From positions 116,443,768-116,507,767 of the forward strand of contig OV884014.1 of NCBI GenBank assembly GCA_930367205.1: DNA of 64,000 nucleotides, written 5' to 3'. Of this stretch, positions 36,201 to 47,102 are shown piece after piece (the first letter of the stretch is position 1; each line of letters begins with the position of its first letter). The notes below the pieces were generated by a model, which saw only the letters and a list, made by a program, of their open reading frames with translations, searched no databases and was not told the origin of the DNA. A program made the position numbers and the translations under genes. This DNA comes from Acanthosoma haemorrhoidale (taxonomy: Eukaryota; Arthropoda; Insecta; Hemiptera; Acanthosomatidae).

Positions 36201-36724
36201 TCCCCATATGTAGTCGGAAGGTGATCCACTTCACCTAGTCCCTTGTATAATTTTTAACCATAGTCAGAGATAGTATTTGTGCCAGACACTGCATAGATTT
36301 AATTGTTAAATAGACTTAAACTTGGAGGTTAAAAGTGGGGAGAGGCAACTCCTCTACCTCTTGAGTTAAACGCAATGCCGACCCGAGCATAGGCTCAGGT
36401 ATTTATTAAAGACGCCCTGTGTCTAGCGGTAACAAGCAACATTGATTAACCTCTACAATTAAGGTGAAATAAAGCAAGCCTATTTAAACTCAGTAGAACA
36501 CTGAGCAGGGGCTCGTGCATGTCTCTATCCACATCACTGCTCACTTTAAAATATGCTGTTTATTAATGATGATAGTTATTAATATGATTTTTTTCATGTG
36601 TGTTTTCAAATTGTTTTCATGTCTTGGCTGTTATATTATCGTTAATTAGACGTACCTGCTAGTTATCGACAAAATACAGTGACATGAAAGTTAGTGGATA
36701 CAGATGAGACAAGTCTAGAGCAGC
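36201..36724. other. Unassigned non-coding DNA
   Basis: Nothing recognised. Confidence 0.45.
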
Positions 36725-37065
36725 GACGTTCATTCTTTCACGTCATGCCAGAAGTGAGGTCTGATCGTAATTGAATAAAAGCCCAACGGCAGCGCAGCGT
36801 ACATATCTCCCGAGACATGAACAGCCGAGGGGAAGTTTTTGTGCGGATCTGTGCCGCACACAAAGAGGCAGGGGTGGACAGGAGGGGTAAAACGCCTGCG
36901 GGAGACGCCGTGCCCGAGGCACTCAGGCGTTAGGAGCGCAGGCGTCGCAGGACGGCCCCTGGTGGCGGGCTCTTTTTGTAATTCCACATCTCTCTCAGCG
37001 CAGCGACATTTTTTTTTTAGGTCGTCCGTCGGCCAACGGAACCGCTGTGTTCTCGGATTTTTCTT
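36725..37065. other. Orphan CpG-rich island
   Basis: About 340 bp rich in CpG (for example GGAGACGCCGTGCCCGAGGC) with open frames of 85 and 100 codons on opposite strands. I recognise no protein in any frame. It lies 0.3 kb upstream of candidate recursive site 3. It may be a promoter, an enhancer or an untranslated or lineage-specific exon. Confidence 0.35.
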
Positions 37066-37364
37066 TTTTTTTTTTTCTGACAGCTATCTCGTTACAGTTA
37101 GAATATTTCTGTTTTTATTTTTAAAATATCTTTACATTTAGTTTTGACTGTACGATCATTTATTTGTTTTGTTTCAATACAATCAATGTAATTTCGTCAT
37201 CGCGAGGATTCTATAGTTCTAAGTATCCACCCACATCCATACTATCTAGAACCACCTCCTGGCATGTTGGGCTGGGGTGCCTACTTGAGTTTCGTTCACT
37301 ATTGGAAAATTGTTTCTGCGTCATTAAGTAGATTTAAATTTTATCATATGTCATAACATAAAGA

Positions 37365-37436
37365 AATATACTAATGCTTTTTTTTTTCTTTTTTTTTCAG
37401 GTGAGTGTTTACAACTATGGAATACTGTTAGTAAGT
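37365..37436 (+). promoter_or_regulatory. Candidate recursive splice site 3 (ratchet point, junction 37400|37401)
   Basis: A textbook 3' splice site: TACTAAT branch point at 37369-37375, a long T-rich tract, CAG at 37398-37400. GTGAGT follows immediately at 37401, and a second donor, GTAAGT, starts at 37431, 30 nt downstream. This is the strongest of the three sites. Confidence 0.75.
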
Positions 37437-37606
37437 TACTAATAATTAAATAAACAAATTTTAGATACTGTTCGAATAATTGCAATGTAAAGATACAAAC
37501 ACAATGATTTTTAAAACTGTAAACATTAACACGGCTATCAAAATATTACAGTTAGGAAAAGCCCCTTTTTAGCTGCACTTAAGCAATCTAAGAAAGGCCT
37601 AGAGCA

Positions 37607-38811
37607 TTAACACTAAACATACCAGCACTTAAGCTATTTCTACCATGGGCGGTCAAATGACCGCCAAATGGCGCTATGTCTCTTGATTCAATGTCTCAAA
37701 TATGGATTTTAGGAAGGAAATAAACAAAATAACTTTATTATAATTAAAAAAAAAATGTATATTTTCGATTTCTATTACAAACACAATAAGAATAAAAAAT
37801 TTTAATTCATTGCTCGTCGCATTTATATATACGTGTATATAAAATTGCAATAAATGCATCTAATTTCTCTTGCAATAAAATCCAATCGGTTCCTCTTTGC
37901 TTCTTCTAGTGTGCGTGTTCTTATATGGTCCATGATACGGTGATCAATTATCGACGAAAACGCAGTCCTAACTTTATCTTTCAAAATATGGCGTTTTGCA
38001 TATCCTGTTGGATATGCCTACTTCTAGACTGTAAATGACATGAAGTGGTCATCTACCAGTTATGCCACCTATTTGTATTTCTTTCCAAACAGATCCATCC
38101 ATCGCAGCAATGCTGTTCATTTTTTTCTATCTCTTCTTCACAACTTGAGAGTAATCTTATTCTTTTTCGTACACGACCTATATTCAAAATATTTTCCTCT
38201 TCATCATCATTATCTGTGCATTCAAACTCATTATCATTTCCAACCAGTATATCTTCATTTTCAGAAAATTCATCTTCATCAATTTCCGAAAACTCTTCGC
38301 CTTATATCTTCTAAGAACTTGTACTGTCTTGATTGTTTCGACATTTTTCTGGCTAAAGAATAATCTGGGTTAGCAATGAAGTAAAGCTATCAAAATAAAA
38401 CATGAGCTACTTACCAATAATTTTAGTTTCTGTTTTTTTCTACTTCCAGTCTGAAACTAGTAAAGTAACTTCGCAATTCAATTTTGATTGAACTAACTAT
38501 GCAACAGCTTTTATAGAAATGTGCAACTAACTGAATACAATACTTGGAATACGCATTTACATAATAATTTCTGGACCTAAAACCTTATAAAGCAACAATT
38601 TATTCATATGCTGTGGCAGATAACGGTAAACGACAAGTATTACTCAAAATACAAATAGAAAAAAAATAATAGAATATAAAGTGTATATAATAAATAGAAG
38701 AAGTCATGAAGTCAAGTGCGCAAAAGCGATAAGATTATATGCGCATAAGATTATATGTGCTTTTTCAATGCAATAGTTCACAACCGGTGGTTATGGTATG
38801 TTTAGTGTTAA
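37607..38811 (-). mobile_element. Non-autonomous piggyBac-like element with TTAA duplications
   Basis: TTAA (37607-37610, 38808-38811) flanks a 1197-bp element with perfect 14-bp ends CACTAAACATACCA. The subterminal palindrome GGCGGTCAAATGACCGCC lies just inside the left end. Minus-strand pieces match the N-terminal third of piggyBac transposases: acidic DEDEFSENEDILVGNDNEFE and RKRIRLLSS, then DGSVWKEIQIGG, then AFSSIIDHRIMDHIRTRTLE and ELDAFIAILYTRI. The DDD catalytic region is missing and the pieces are in different frames. Mobilisation would need a transposase supplied elsewhere. Confidence 0.88.
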
Positions 38812-39697
38812 GTAGCATTAGTATATTCTATGTGCGATGCATTTTAAATGTTTGCTGCAAGGCTTACAGCATCTTCTCGTGTCGTGATGTCTCAAGTGTT
38901 GGCCTAGGCTGAGTCAGTAGGCCAGACCGCTAAGTGCTATAGCATAAACCAGAGTCAGCACAGCCATGCTAATGGGCTTTATGATTCAAGCAGATGTGAC
39001 TCAAGGCCTGTACCTGGTGATGTAAGAATTGACAGCCGAAAAGGTCAAACCTTTGGTTCAACGCTGACTCAGCCAGGAGATCTCTATATAATAACAGTTC
39101 AAGTATGGTTTACTTCTCCTGTACGCATATCAATGACATTTCAACGCAAAATAATATTATTATTAAGTTAACATTCACTACCCAAAACCTAAAATAATTA
39201 ACGTTACGTTAATAGCCAGTCTAAGGAACATATCTATTGTAATATTTTCAAAATGCACGGGTATTATTTCATTCCAATCTTCCAACAGACAGGAAAAGGA
39301 ATGAATTCAAGTTAATAATGTAAAATCGAAGTATTTGTTCGGAATCAAGAGTACGAGTAATCTACAACAAATTATAAAATAAAATCATTTTTCAAATTCA
39401 CAATAGTATTGATTTAACTTTGAACTCAAGATTTTTATTCTCTCCTTCCAAGGAACAGACGAAGAGGAGGCAAGATAATTGTGGAAGTAACGTTGCTATT
39501 TGAGATCTTCTCCCGTCCCTTCTGACTAAACATGGGCCTAAGTGTCATGGGGACTGTGAGCAAACCATATACACAGCTGTACATACATATATTCTAACGA
39601 GATTTTTGAATCAAACTAAATCTATCTATTAGAAGTTAGTTCGGGTCAGAGAGTGAGATATGTGATGAAATTCCCTGTAAATGATGTTTATTGATTG
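38812..39697. other. Unassigned non-coding DNA
   Basis: Nothing recognised. Confidence 0.45.
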
Positions 39698-39873
39698 GAT
39701 GCAAGTCACACTCGGACCGTTAGGGACACTATACCTATTTATGGTTTTTTGTCCTATGGCGGACCTTACATCGATATATGTGATATGTGCATATCGATGC
39801 AAGTCACACTCGGACCGTTAGGGATACTATACCTATTTATGGTTTTTTGTCCTATGGCGGACCTTACATCGAT
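39698..39873. repeat. 98-bp tandem duplication
   Basis: GATGCAAGTCACACTCGGAC... is repeated at a 98-bp spacing, with one change over about 78 bp. The second unit ends at CTTACATCGAT. No coding role is seen. Confidence 0.9.
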
Positions 39874-42800
39874 AAGGAGGGGTCGTTCCATGATAGGACG
39901 AAGCGACTGTATGCCGAGGAAACTTATACCTTATCTCAGTACAAGTTAGTGTTTACGATCTAATGGTTTTCAGACGTCAGAAGCGTCTTCCCTTCTTTAA
40001 TAATCACTTCCTGCTCCTAAAATATCCTTCTATCCAACCATTGCAACAGTTACGAGCGTACACTAGATCTGCATAATTTAAGGTAAGCGAACTAATTTGA
40101 TATCGCCTAACCTGCTTTATTGTTGTATCGATAGTTTCATATTGCTAAATCACTCAGCAAACTAGAACGTGTTGTTTTTTAACAATGGCTACTGTTCTGA
40201 TACTTCCCCTATTTTGTTCATCAGATTTGTGCCCTTTCTTCTCAGACGATTGAAGTACTTCTGTATTAAGAGTGAGGAAATTTACAGAATATGGTTGCGC
40301 CTTGTTTGAACGAATTAATGTCGCGTTGTGACCTACCGAAAAAACATTAGCTGTAGTGAACGTTCACTCTAAACCATCTTATAATAGCCAATACACTGTT
40401 CGACAATAGGTAAGATGGTATCATAAACGATAGTAAGTTACCGCTCAGTTCCAATCCCCGTGCTCGCTGAGGCCCCGACAACTATGGATTCCGCGTTAAT
40501 ATCAGCTGTTTTGTTTTATTTTTTCATGTCACCCACCATCTTGTCCCCACAGTGTGTTTTCCAGATTGTAAGTCAACCATGTTTGATGAGAATTCTTAAT
40601 AGCACAATATTACTCACGCACATCCATTTTTATTTTTGAAAGATTACTTTTGAGTTCATCGCGAATTTAGATGTGAGTGAAGATATTTTTTGTTATTTCG
40701 GCTTATGTTAATGCAAATCGTTAGCCGTTACATCGCAATCGCATCCCATTGTCGGTGGGTTAGCTTGTGGCATGATCCGGGTTCTTGGCTATTGTTTATT
40801 GTCCTGGGATGCGTTGACTCATTACTTTCGCTCCTTGTACGAGGGCTGAAGAGGTTAATGAAAATCTGACGACTTTAACATCAGCCTCAGCTGATTATGC
40901 CAGGACATGACATATTGTATAGTTTCAAGTTATACAAACGGATTTGAAATGCACTGTGTTCGCAGATTTACTCAGACACACCCTGTCCTAACCTTGACCC
41001 ACCCCTGCTGAGTATTTTCCAATTTCGCAGTGTTTGAGACCTTATCATCCAGCCTACAGTCGTACCTTCCTGAGTCATACACCGCTCGTTTCTCATGTGT
41101 AGTGCGTCACACGTGCTCCACACCCCTCCATTGTTTCCCACTTATAATCCGATGAAGGGCAGCGAAAACATCAATGTGTGATAATTAGTATTGCTAATAT
41201 TCGATAAGTCATCTCTATCTGTTATTATGGCTTACTTAGTTAATTAATGTATCTCTTAATGAACGTATCATAAGACAACGTATGGGATTTTGAATGGGTA
41301 GAGTATTCAAACAGTCTATTCTTTTTTGAAAGGACGTAGTATATTATACAAATACAATTACAATTACAATTATACAAAGTAACTCCTCAAATACATGTTG
41401 AAGGTGGAATAAAAAATTAAGATACCAATACTTTTTGGGTAGACAAACCGTTTCGCTCATTAGGAAAATGAAACCTACTACCGGCATGCCACACAATCGT
41501 TGAATTACAGGACAAAGGCTCTTTATACCCCCCCCCCACCCCCCAAGAAAAGGATGGCTTGGCACAAAGCGTACAAAATAATAAGTAAACGCAGGACAAT
41601 TGGCGCCCATCCAGCAATGCCACCATGTACCTGATTGTGCTTGGGCAATTAGGCAGACCTAGGAGGAGGACACCTCCCGTCCTTCCGAATTAAGGTAGTG
41701 AGAAGCCACATTGAACCCGACCCTCTGTACTTGAGGTAGAACCAAGCAGTCCTGTTTAAAGTCGGTAGCATACTGAGCTGGAGTTGAAGATAATAATTGT
41801 TATGACATCAAATAACATGAATACATATAAATTATACATGTTTAAACAATAAAAATCATTTAAAGTAATTAAAAACAATTAAAAAATCAGCACTTATTTG
41901 ACTACAATTTTTGCCATTTTTAAAGAAAACTTGTAATACATTTATATTAAAAAAACATAAATATATATAAATTGAACATGTTGAAGGTTCAATAGACTAT
42001 TTTAAACTAATAAAATACTATTCCAAAACTAAATAAAAAAAACCACTAGACATTTTTTATTCAGTTTTTGGTGTTCTGAAGGTTTTTAAATTGAATTCCA
42101 TGTTCCAGGGTAAGTAAAATGGTGTATTAGAACGTTGATAAATTATAAAAAACACAGTGTTTTGGAGTATTCGCGTAATTTTTAGTCCGCTGTGACTCCT
42201 ATTTGGTAATTTCCAGTCTACTTATGGCTGGTGATCAAGGCCTAGAGTGGAGGAATGTGAGGGCCCCAAGCAGAACTATTTCCGTTGTAACAGGCAAGCA
42301 AAAATGCACTAGGCTTGCCAAAAGCCGCCCTGACACACTTATCCTCTGGACAAACCGGCCACTCATCTTCCCAAAGAATCCCTCTGTCCCGCCTCATATC
42401 GGGCGATGATGTAGGAAGCGTTCCGCATACCGGACCAAATAGGATCTCGAGGGTATGCTATCAGATGTCGTTGTAACAAGTCTTTTCAGCACTCTTGTAC
42501 TGAGTAACGATTTTTTCCAAAAAAAATAAAAAGTGCTGAGAGTTCCGCGTTGAGAATGGACTAGTGAGGCGGTAATGTGATGAAGTTGCAGACGGAGGCG
42601 TGCCAGGTAAACGGATAATTAAAGGTAAACACGTTTAAACAGTTAACACGTCACCTCCTCTACCAGAGTTGAGATGTAGCACACGTGATGATCCCTAGTT
42701 AAAGCGACCCTTGATAGCATCTGTCTCACAGACGCGTTAATTACTAACCCATCTCAGCCCAAGGTTTGCCAGTTTGGATTGTATCCAACATTACCTTAAT

Positions 42801-43064
42801 AAATATTGAAATATTCTCATTTTAATCAATGCGGCCCTTCAAGTTTTAAAAATACTTCTTTATAGATATATTTTGCTCTCAAAACCTCTGTTGATAGTTA
42901 AGTCAAGCCTTTTTTCTGCGAACAATATTACCTCTTGCGGGTTTTCAGCTGATCTTGCACCAACTTAATGTACATTTTTATTAGACGAATCTACTTCAAG
43001 TTCAAGTTCTATGACAGGTAATTTCATTGAAGCATTAAAAAAAACAAAAAACTATGTATTTCTA
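39874..43064. other. 3.2 kb without recognisable gene
   Basis: Includes a C run at about 41529-41544, an AT-rich stretch at 41800-42180, and GC-richer DNA at 42200-42450 with a 68-codon frame of unknown kind. No exon or transposon recognised. Confidence 0.45.
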
Positions 43065-43211
43065 TTTCACGAGAGCTTTCGGCTGCTGTACTGCCATTAT
43101 CAAGTGCTCACTTCCTTCTACAGTAGTAAGTCTGGCACCTGATGATATCAACATCATAGCGACATTTTGAGCACTTGATCAGAGTACAGGAGCCGGAAGT
43201 CGCTTGTAAAA
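43065..43211. repeat. Imperfect inverted repeat with ribozyme-like core
   Basis: Left arm 43065-43110 (minus strand: GAGCACTTGATAATGGCAGT then CAGCCGAAAGCTCTCGTG) and right arm 43168-43211 (plus strand: GAGCACTTGATCAGAGTACA then GGAGCCGGAAGTCGCTTGT) are about 75% alike, with a 57-bp spacer. Each arm has a GATNA ... GCC-GAAA-like arrangement reminiscent of hammerhead cores in Penelope-like elements, but neither has the canonical CTGATGA, so activity is unlikely. Confidence 0.45.
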
Positions 43212-43864
43212 TTGACTACAAACTTTTGAGAAGACAAAATTGGACCTTTTTTTTCTTACTTCATCTTAACCCTCAACCAGGAATTAAGTCATAAAATGAT
43301 AGTTTTGGTTCAGAAACCACGACGTTTTTATCGTCTTAGGTGGCCCCCACTCGTACCATGTTTCCGTGTATTTGACTATGCTATGAATTGACTTCCCAAA
43401 CGAAAAGAACATACTCAAAAAAACAAAACACAAAAACTTAAACAGAAAGGTGAAATAAAAAACGGACACGATGGGCAAGCACCCAACAGCTGAGCGTTGT
43501 GCAAGAGTAGACAATTGGTGGCGGCAGGTGGCGGTTACCATGGTTGGCCGACAGTTGGACAGGCAGGTGTGGCAGTCTTGGATATTGCAACGTTTTTTTG
43601 TTTCAAGTTTAAAAACGATTAAAAACAAATCCAAAGGGTTAGTGGGGTGGACAGGTCAGCACTGTTCTTGTAACAGGGGAAATATTGTTACTTAACAATA
43701 GGATGAAGATTGTGGGCTATTCTTCTATCGATAGAGGAAATTGTATTTTTTTTTCTATGTGTTGTACCCACAATAAAAACTTTTTTAGCACAAGCGTTTT
43801 CCCCATCTTTCGCAATACAATAAATTCCAAAGAAAAACAAAATAAAGACTTATATACACATATA
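43212..43864. other. Unassigned DNA with a 116-codon frame
   Basis: A 116-codon minus frame (43284-43634) contains a hydrophobic run, but its composition follows T-rich DNA and nothing supports it as a gene. 43470-43570 is locally GC-rich. Confidence 0.4.
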
Positions 43865-44552
43865 GGGTGTCCCAGAATTAACGCAAGATTTGATTGAAAT
43901 AGAAAACACAGTGTTTAGTATTTTAGTTGTTATTTTTTTATTGAATTACAAAGTAAATAGGATAGGGTTATTTATGGAATAACACATGAGGCAAATGGCC
44001 ACAACGACTTTGCTAGCACATACGCACTCTTTTGTCGAAATTTTCCATGACCATTTGGCATAAATGTGGTTGAATTTCCTCTTTTAACGCACGGGTGGAT
44101 GTGTGCTTGTTGACATTCACCTTTGACTTCAAATAACCCCACAAAAAGAAATCTAAAGGTGTTAAATCACACGATCTAGGGGGCCAATTCTGATCACCGA
44201 TACGAGAGAGTACACGACCTGGAAATGTCTCATGGGTTGTATGGCATGTGGCACCATCTTGTTGAAACCACATATTGGCCACATCAATATCATCCAATTT
44301 ACGACGCCGAATTGATGTTCCTGGATTTTCAACAACACTCACACGTACTGCTTCGATATTGACATTTGAACGGCTTGTTTTTGGACGACCAGTGTGTTTA
44401 GTGTCTCCGACTGATCCAGTCTCCCTAAATTTTTCAATTAATCTCTTCACAGTTGATGAAGTCAAAATACTATTCCGACCATATTTTGTATGAAATTTGA
44501 AATTGTATGAAATGGCGGCAAATTCAAATCTTGCGTTAATTCTGGGACACCC
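43865..44552 (-). mobile_element. Tc1/mariner-like element, family A, copy 4 (most intact ends)
   Basis: 688 bp flanked by TA, with inverted ends GGGTGTCCCAGAATTAACGC and its complement. A continuous 150-codon minus frame (44465-44013) fuses the helix-turn-helix side (TSSTVKRLIEKFRETGSVGD, ENPGTSIRRRK) directly to LDDIDVANMWFQQDGATC and CDLTPLDFFLWGYLKSK. The in-frame fusion skips the first catalytic aspartate, so the product could bind ends but not catalyse, if it is made at all. Confidence 0.92.
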
Positions 44553-45644
44553 TATATATGTAAACTTGCATACCTTTTAAGCTTACATGTCTATCAAGCC
44601 TATATATTATATAATAAGGCCGTATTTCGGAAATATTAAACAAAACTTGTTAGTGTGAGTTAACAATATTTTTATTTTATTAATGTTCGGATAGATTCAG
44701 TTGGCCCAGACTACTTTAGTATGCTGTACACATTAGATAACTGCACAGAGTTGATGCATATAAAATTAATTTGATTTTGAACAGGGTTACAGTTAAAACA
44801 AAATACGATTACTCTCCTACTCATACCTATCACCTACTAAGATATTCAGAATTTTCATTCATATTTTATACAAGGGCCGAACAAATCTTGGAGCAGAAGG
44901 TTTGTTGTTGTATTAGCTCCCTGCTAGTTGAACAGGCCGTCATGACAGAACCATTAATCAAAGTCGCTAATCGCTTAGGCAGTCGTCGGACTTTGTTCGT
45001 AGGATGAATATGATTAACCATTGTCGCAAAAACCTTGACACGCCATCAATTCCGCTTTTGGATTTAAACCGAACGCCTTCAGCTGTAGGTGGAGGAGAAA
45101 ATATATGCCATCCGCTTCTATTTCTGGCAACGGCGAACGCCTGATGACCCGGTTGACTGTTTGTTGCCTCCGACTCACGGTCGATCTAATGTTCGTCAAT
45201 AAAACTTCATCAAAGTAACGTTTAATATTGTTAAGTTAAATTAAAGTTAGCAACTCTTCAAATTTGAGAAATTTTGCGGAGGTCGGTTCCTAACCCCGGT
45301 GAGGGTTAGGATGACGGAGAGTTTGTCATTAAAGATCTTTTCGGAAATACTGAGTATGTCTGTCTAAGATCCTCGAAAAAATAGACATGTAGATGTTTTT
45401 TCACACTTTTTTTTATTTGCTGTTCATACTGGATTTATATCTACGACATTTTGTTTTATTTTGCATCTGACATTTGTTACTAAGTATTACCCCATAATGT
45501 TTACGCTCTAAGTTCGTTTGTTGTTTTCGGGAACTTATGCTGACTTGCACAGTAGGTCGAGACGTCATCCATTTAATAAACTTGATGAAAACCTAACAAG
45601 GGTCATCACTGAACCCAACAATCTCATGGCGGTTCCAGGGTTTT
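44553..45644. other. Unassigned non-coding DNA
   Basis: Short frames only. Nothing recognised. Confidence 0.45.
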
Positions 45645-45990
45645 TTGAGAATCCACACATACGCTCAGGACATGATTGGAGAAACTGGCCATTGCCAGGA
45701 CTCTCACTGTCACTTATTTATATAGAGAAATGGAATGTCCTGTAGTAGTGTGTACAGTTGTCCAAAGCGTATGTTTAGCTCTTCGCTTTTTAGCGTCGTA
45801 TGTGGGTTCCAGGTCTGCCGTTTGTCGAGATGGAAGCCTAAATACAGGAGTGGACAAGGCTTGTTTGTGACAGAGAGTGAAGATAATATGGGAAGATTTT
45901 GTTTCATTAACTTTGATTCGCCATTATTTGCAGCAACGCTCGAACTCATCGAGGTGTTTTTGAAGGTTATGGGATGCTATATCAGGGTCT
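45645..45990 (-). mobile_element. LINE family A, internally deleted copy
   Basis: Minus-strand pieces HLDEFERCCK and WRIKVNETKSSHI, then in another frame YLGFHLDKRQTWNPHTTLK and ELNIRFGQLYTLLQDIPFLY, represent the reverse-transcriptase end. This is the furthest 5' coding part of the family in the window. It jumps at about 45712 to the 3' tail segment (GACAGTGAGAGTCCTGGCAA), skipping about 0.35 kb, and stops at 45645 without the terminal part. Confidence 0.85.
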
Positions 45991-46867
45991 GAGTGGGATG
46001 ACAAGACTGCGTCTGAAAGTGTGGCCAAGAAGGTATTGGGGTGGAGGGGACATCAGCGGTGTATAGGTTATAGCGGCTAAAGCGAATAAATCTTTCGCCT
46101 TTTACTAAAGATTTTTGAGAACAAATTTTGTATTTTTGCTCCGTCTAATTTAATGCATCCGGTAATGAAAAGCTTTACTCCAATATAAATATATTATTCA
46201 GAGCTCTGTGAGAAGTTAGAAATGGCTCTCCTTTGCAAGAGCCGTTTAACCGACAGGGATAAATCAAAGTTAAAGCAATCCCTAGGGAAGGGAAGGGAAG
46301 GGAAGGGACTGTTCCACCTCACTGTAAAAAAAGTCTTTTACAGCGATCCAGATAGCGTGGAAGAAAATAATTTTCTCGTTCTTTCTTTCATCCATTATTG
46401 GTTGGTTTCGTTACGCTGTGACTATTGCCGCATGCCATTTGCTTCCGTGTCTCTGTCGCGAAGTCTCAGATCTATGAAAATAACAGATTTTAACAAAATA
46501 ATAATTTAATTTATTTTGTAATGAAAAAATTCTTTCCCCGACACTAGATAAGAACGTTTTTATTTTATAAATCTTTCCAACTAAATAAGCTGTGTTATCC
46601 TGTTTATTGTCTTCGGTGCTATGTTCTAGGTCAGGTATCTAGGCCGTTGGACAATAATAACAATTGTTATAACAACAATGAGAAGACTAAATTATGCAAC
46701 AATTAACCCTTAGAAAATTCAAAGAAAATTTTATTATGTTGGGAGAAACAAGAAACTGTTCATACATCATACATAGTCTATATTATGGGACTTCATGCAT
46801 GACTTCAAAATGTACATTCACCGCAAGTCGGGGGCTTTGGAAGTTTATGGATGACCCTTCACTTGAC
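45991..46867. other. Unassigned; (GGGAA)n microsatellite
   Basis: A short GGGAA pentamer array lies at about 46285-46308. Small frames only. Confidence 0.45.
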
Positions 46868-47042
46868 TGTAAGAATGACTTAATTAAATTAAGAAGGAGG
46901 GTGTTAATAAGAACGACCGACTTCATGGAATGTTAGAACAGAACTATATTGTAACAGCAAACAAAGGTTACGTATTATACAAGGCATAAACAAACTAATT
47001 CAAGTGACGTCATCATTTGCCTGCTGACATCCTTCTTCTTTT
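46868..47042 (-). mobile_element. Possible polypurine tract and start of a 3' LTR
   Basis: About 60 nt after the stop of the gypsy ORF the minus strand reads AAAAGAAGAAGGA immediately followed by TGTCAGCAGG. This is the expected order of a polypurine tract and an LTR beginning with TG. A candidate end, TTCTTACA, lies near 46868 (LTR about 162 bp), but without a partner 5' LTR the far boundary is a guess. Confidence 0.35.
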
Positions 47043-47102
47043 GGATTTGAAGCTTCATATGTAGTCTTCTTGGTATTGTTGTCAGTCTTATTGGTTGCTT
47101 GA

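Noticed and set aside
38040..38363. 107-codon + strand frame
   Set aside because: Antisense to the acidic N-terminus of the piggyBac-like transposase; its His/Phe/Leu bias reflects the complement of GAA/GAT codons.
40400..40420. ATAG|GTAAGA
   Set aside because: Good donor but no pyrimidine tract upstream.
41150..41195. CCGATGAAGGGC..GCGAAAAC resembling a hammerhead core
   Set aside because: One core mismatch and no convincing stems I or III when folded by eye.
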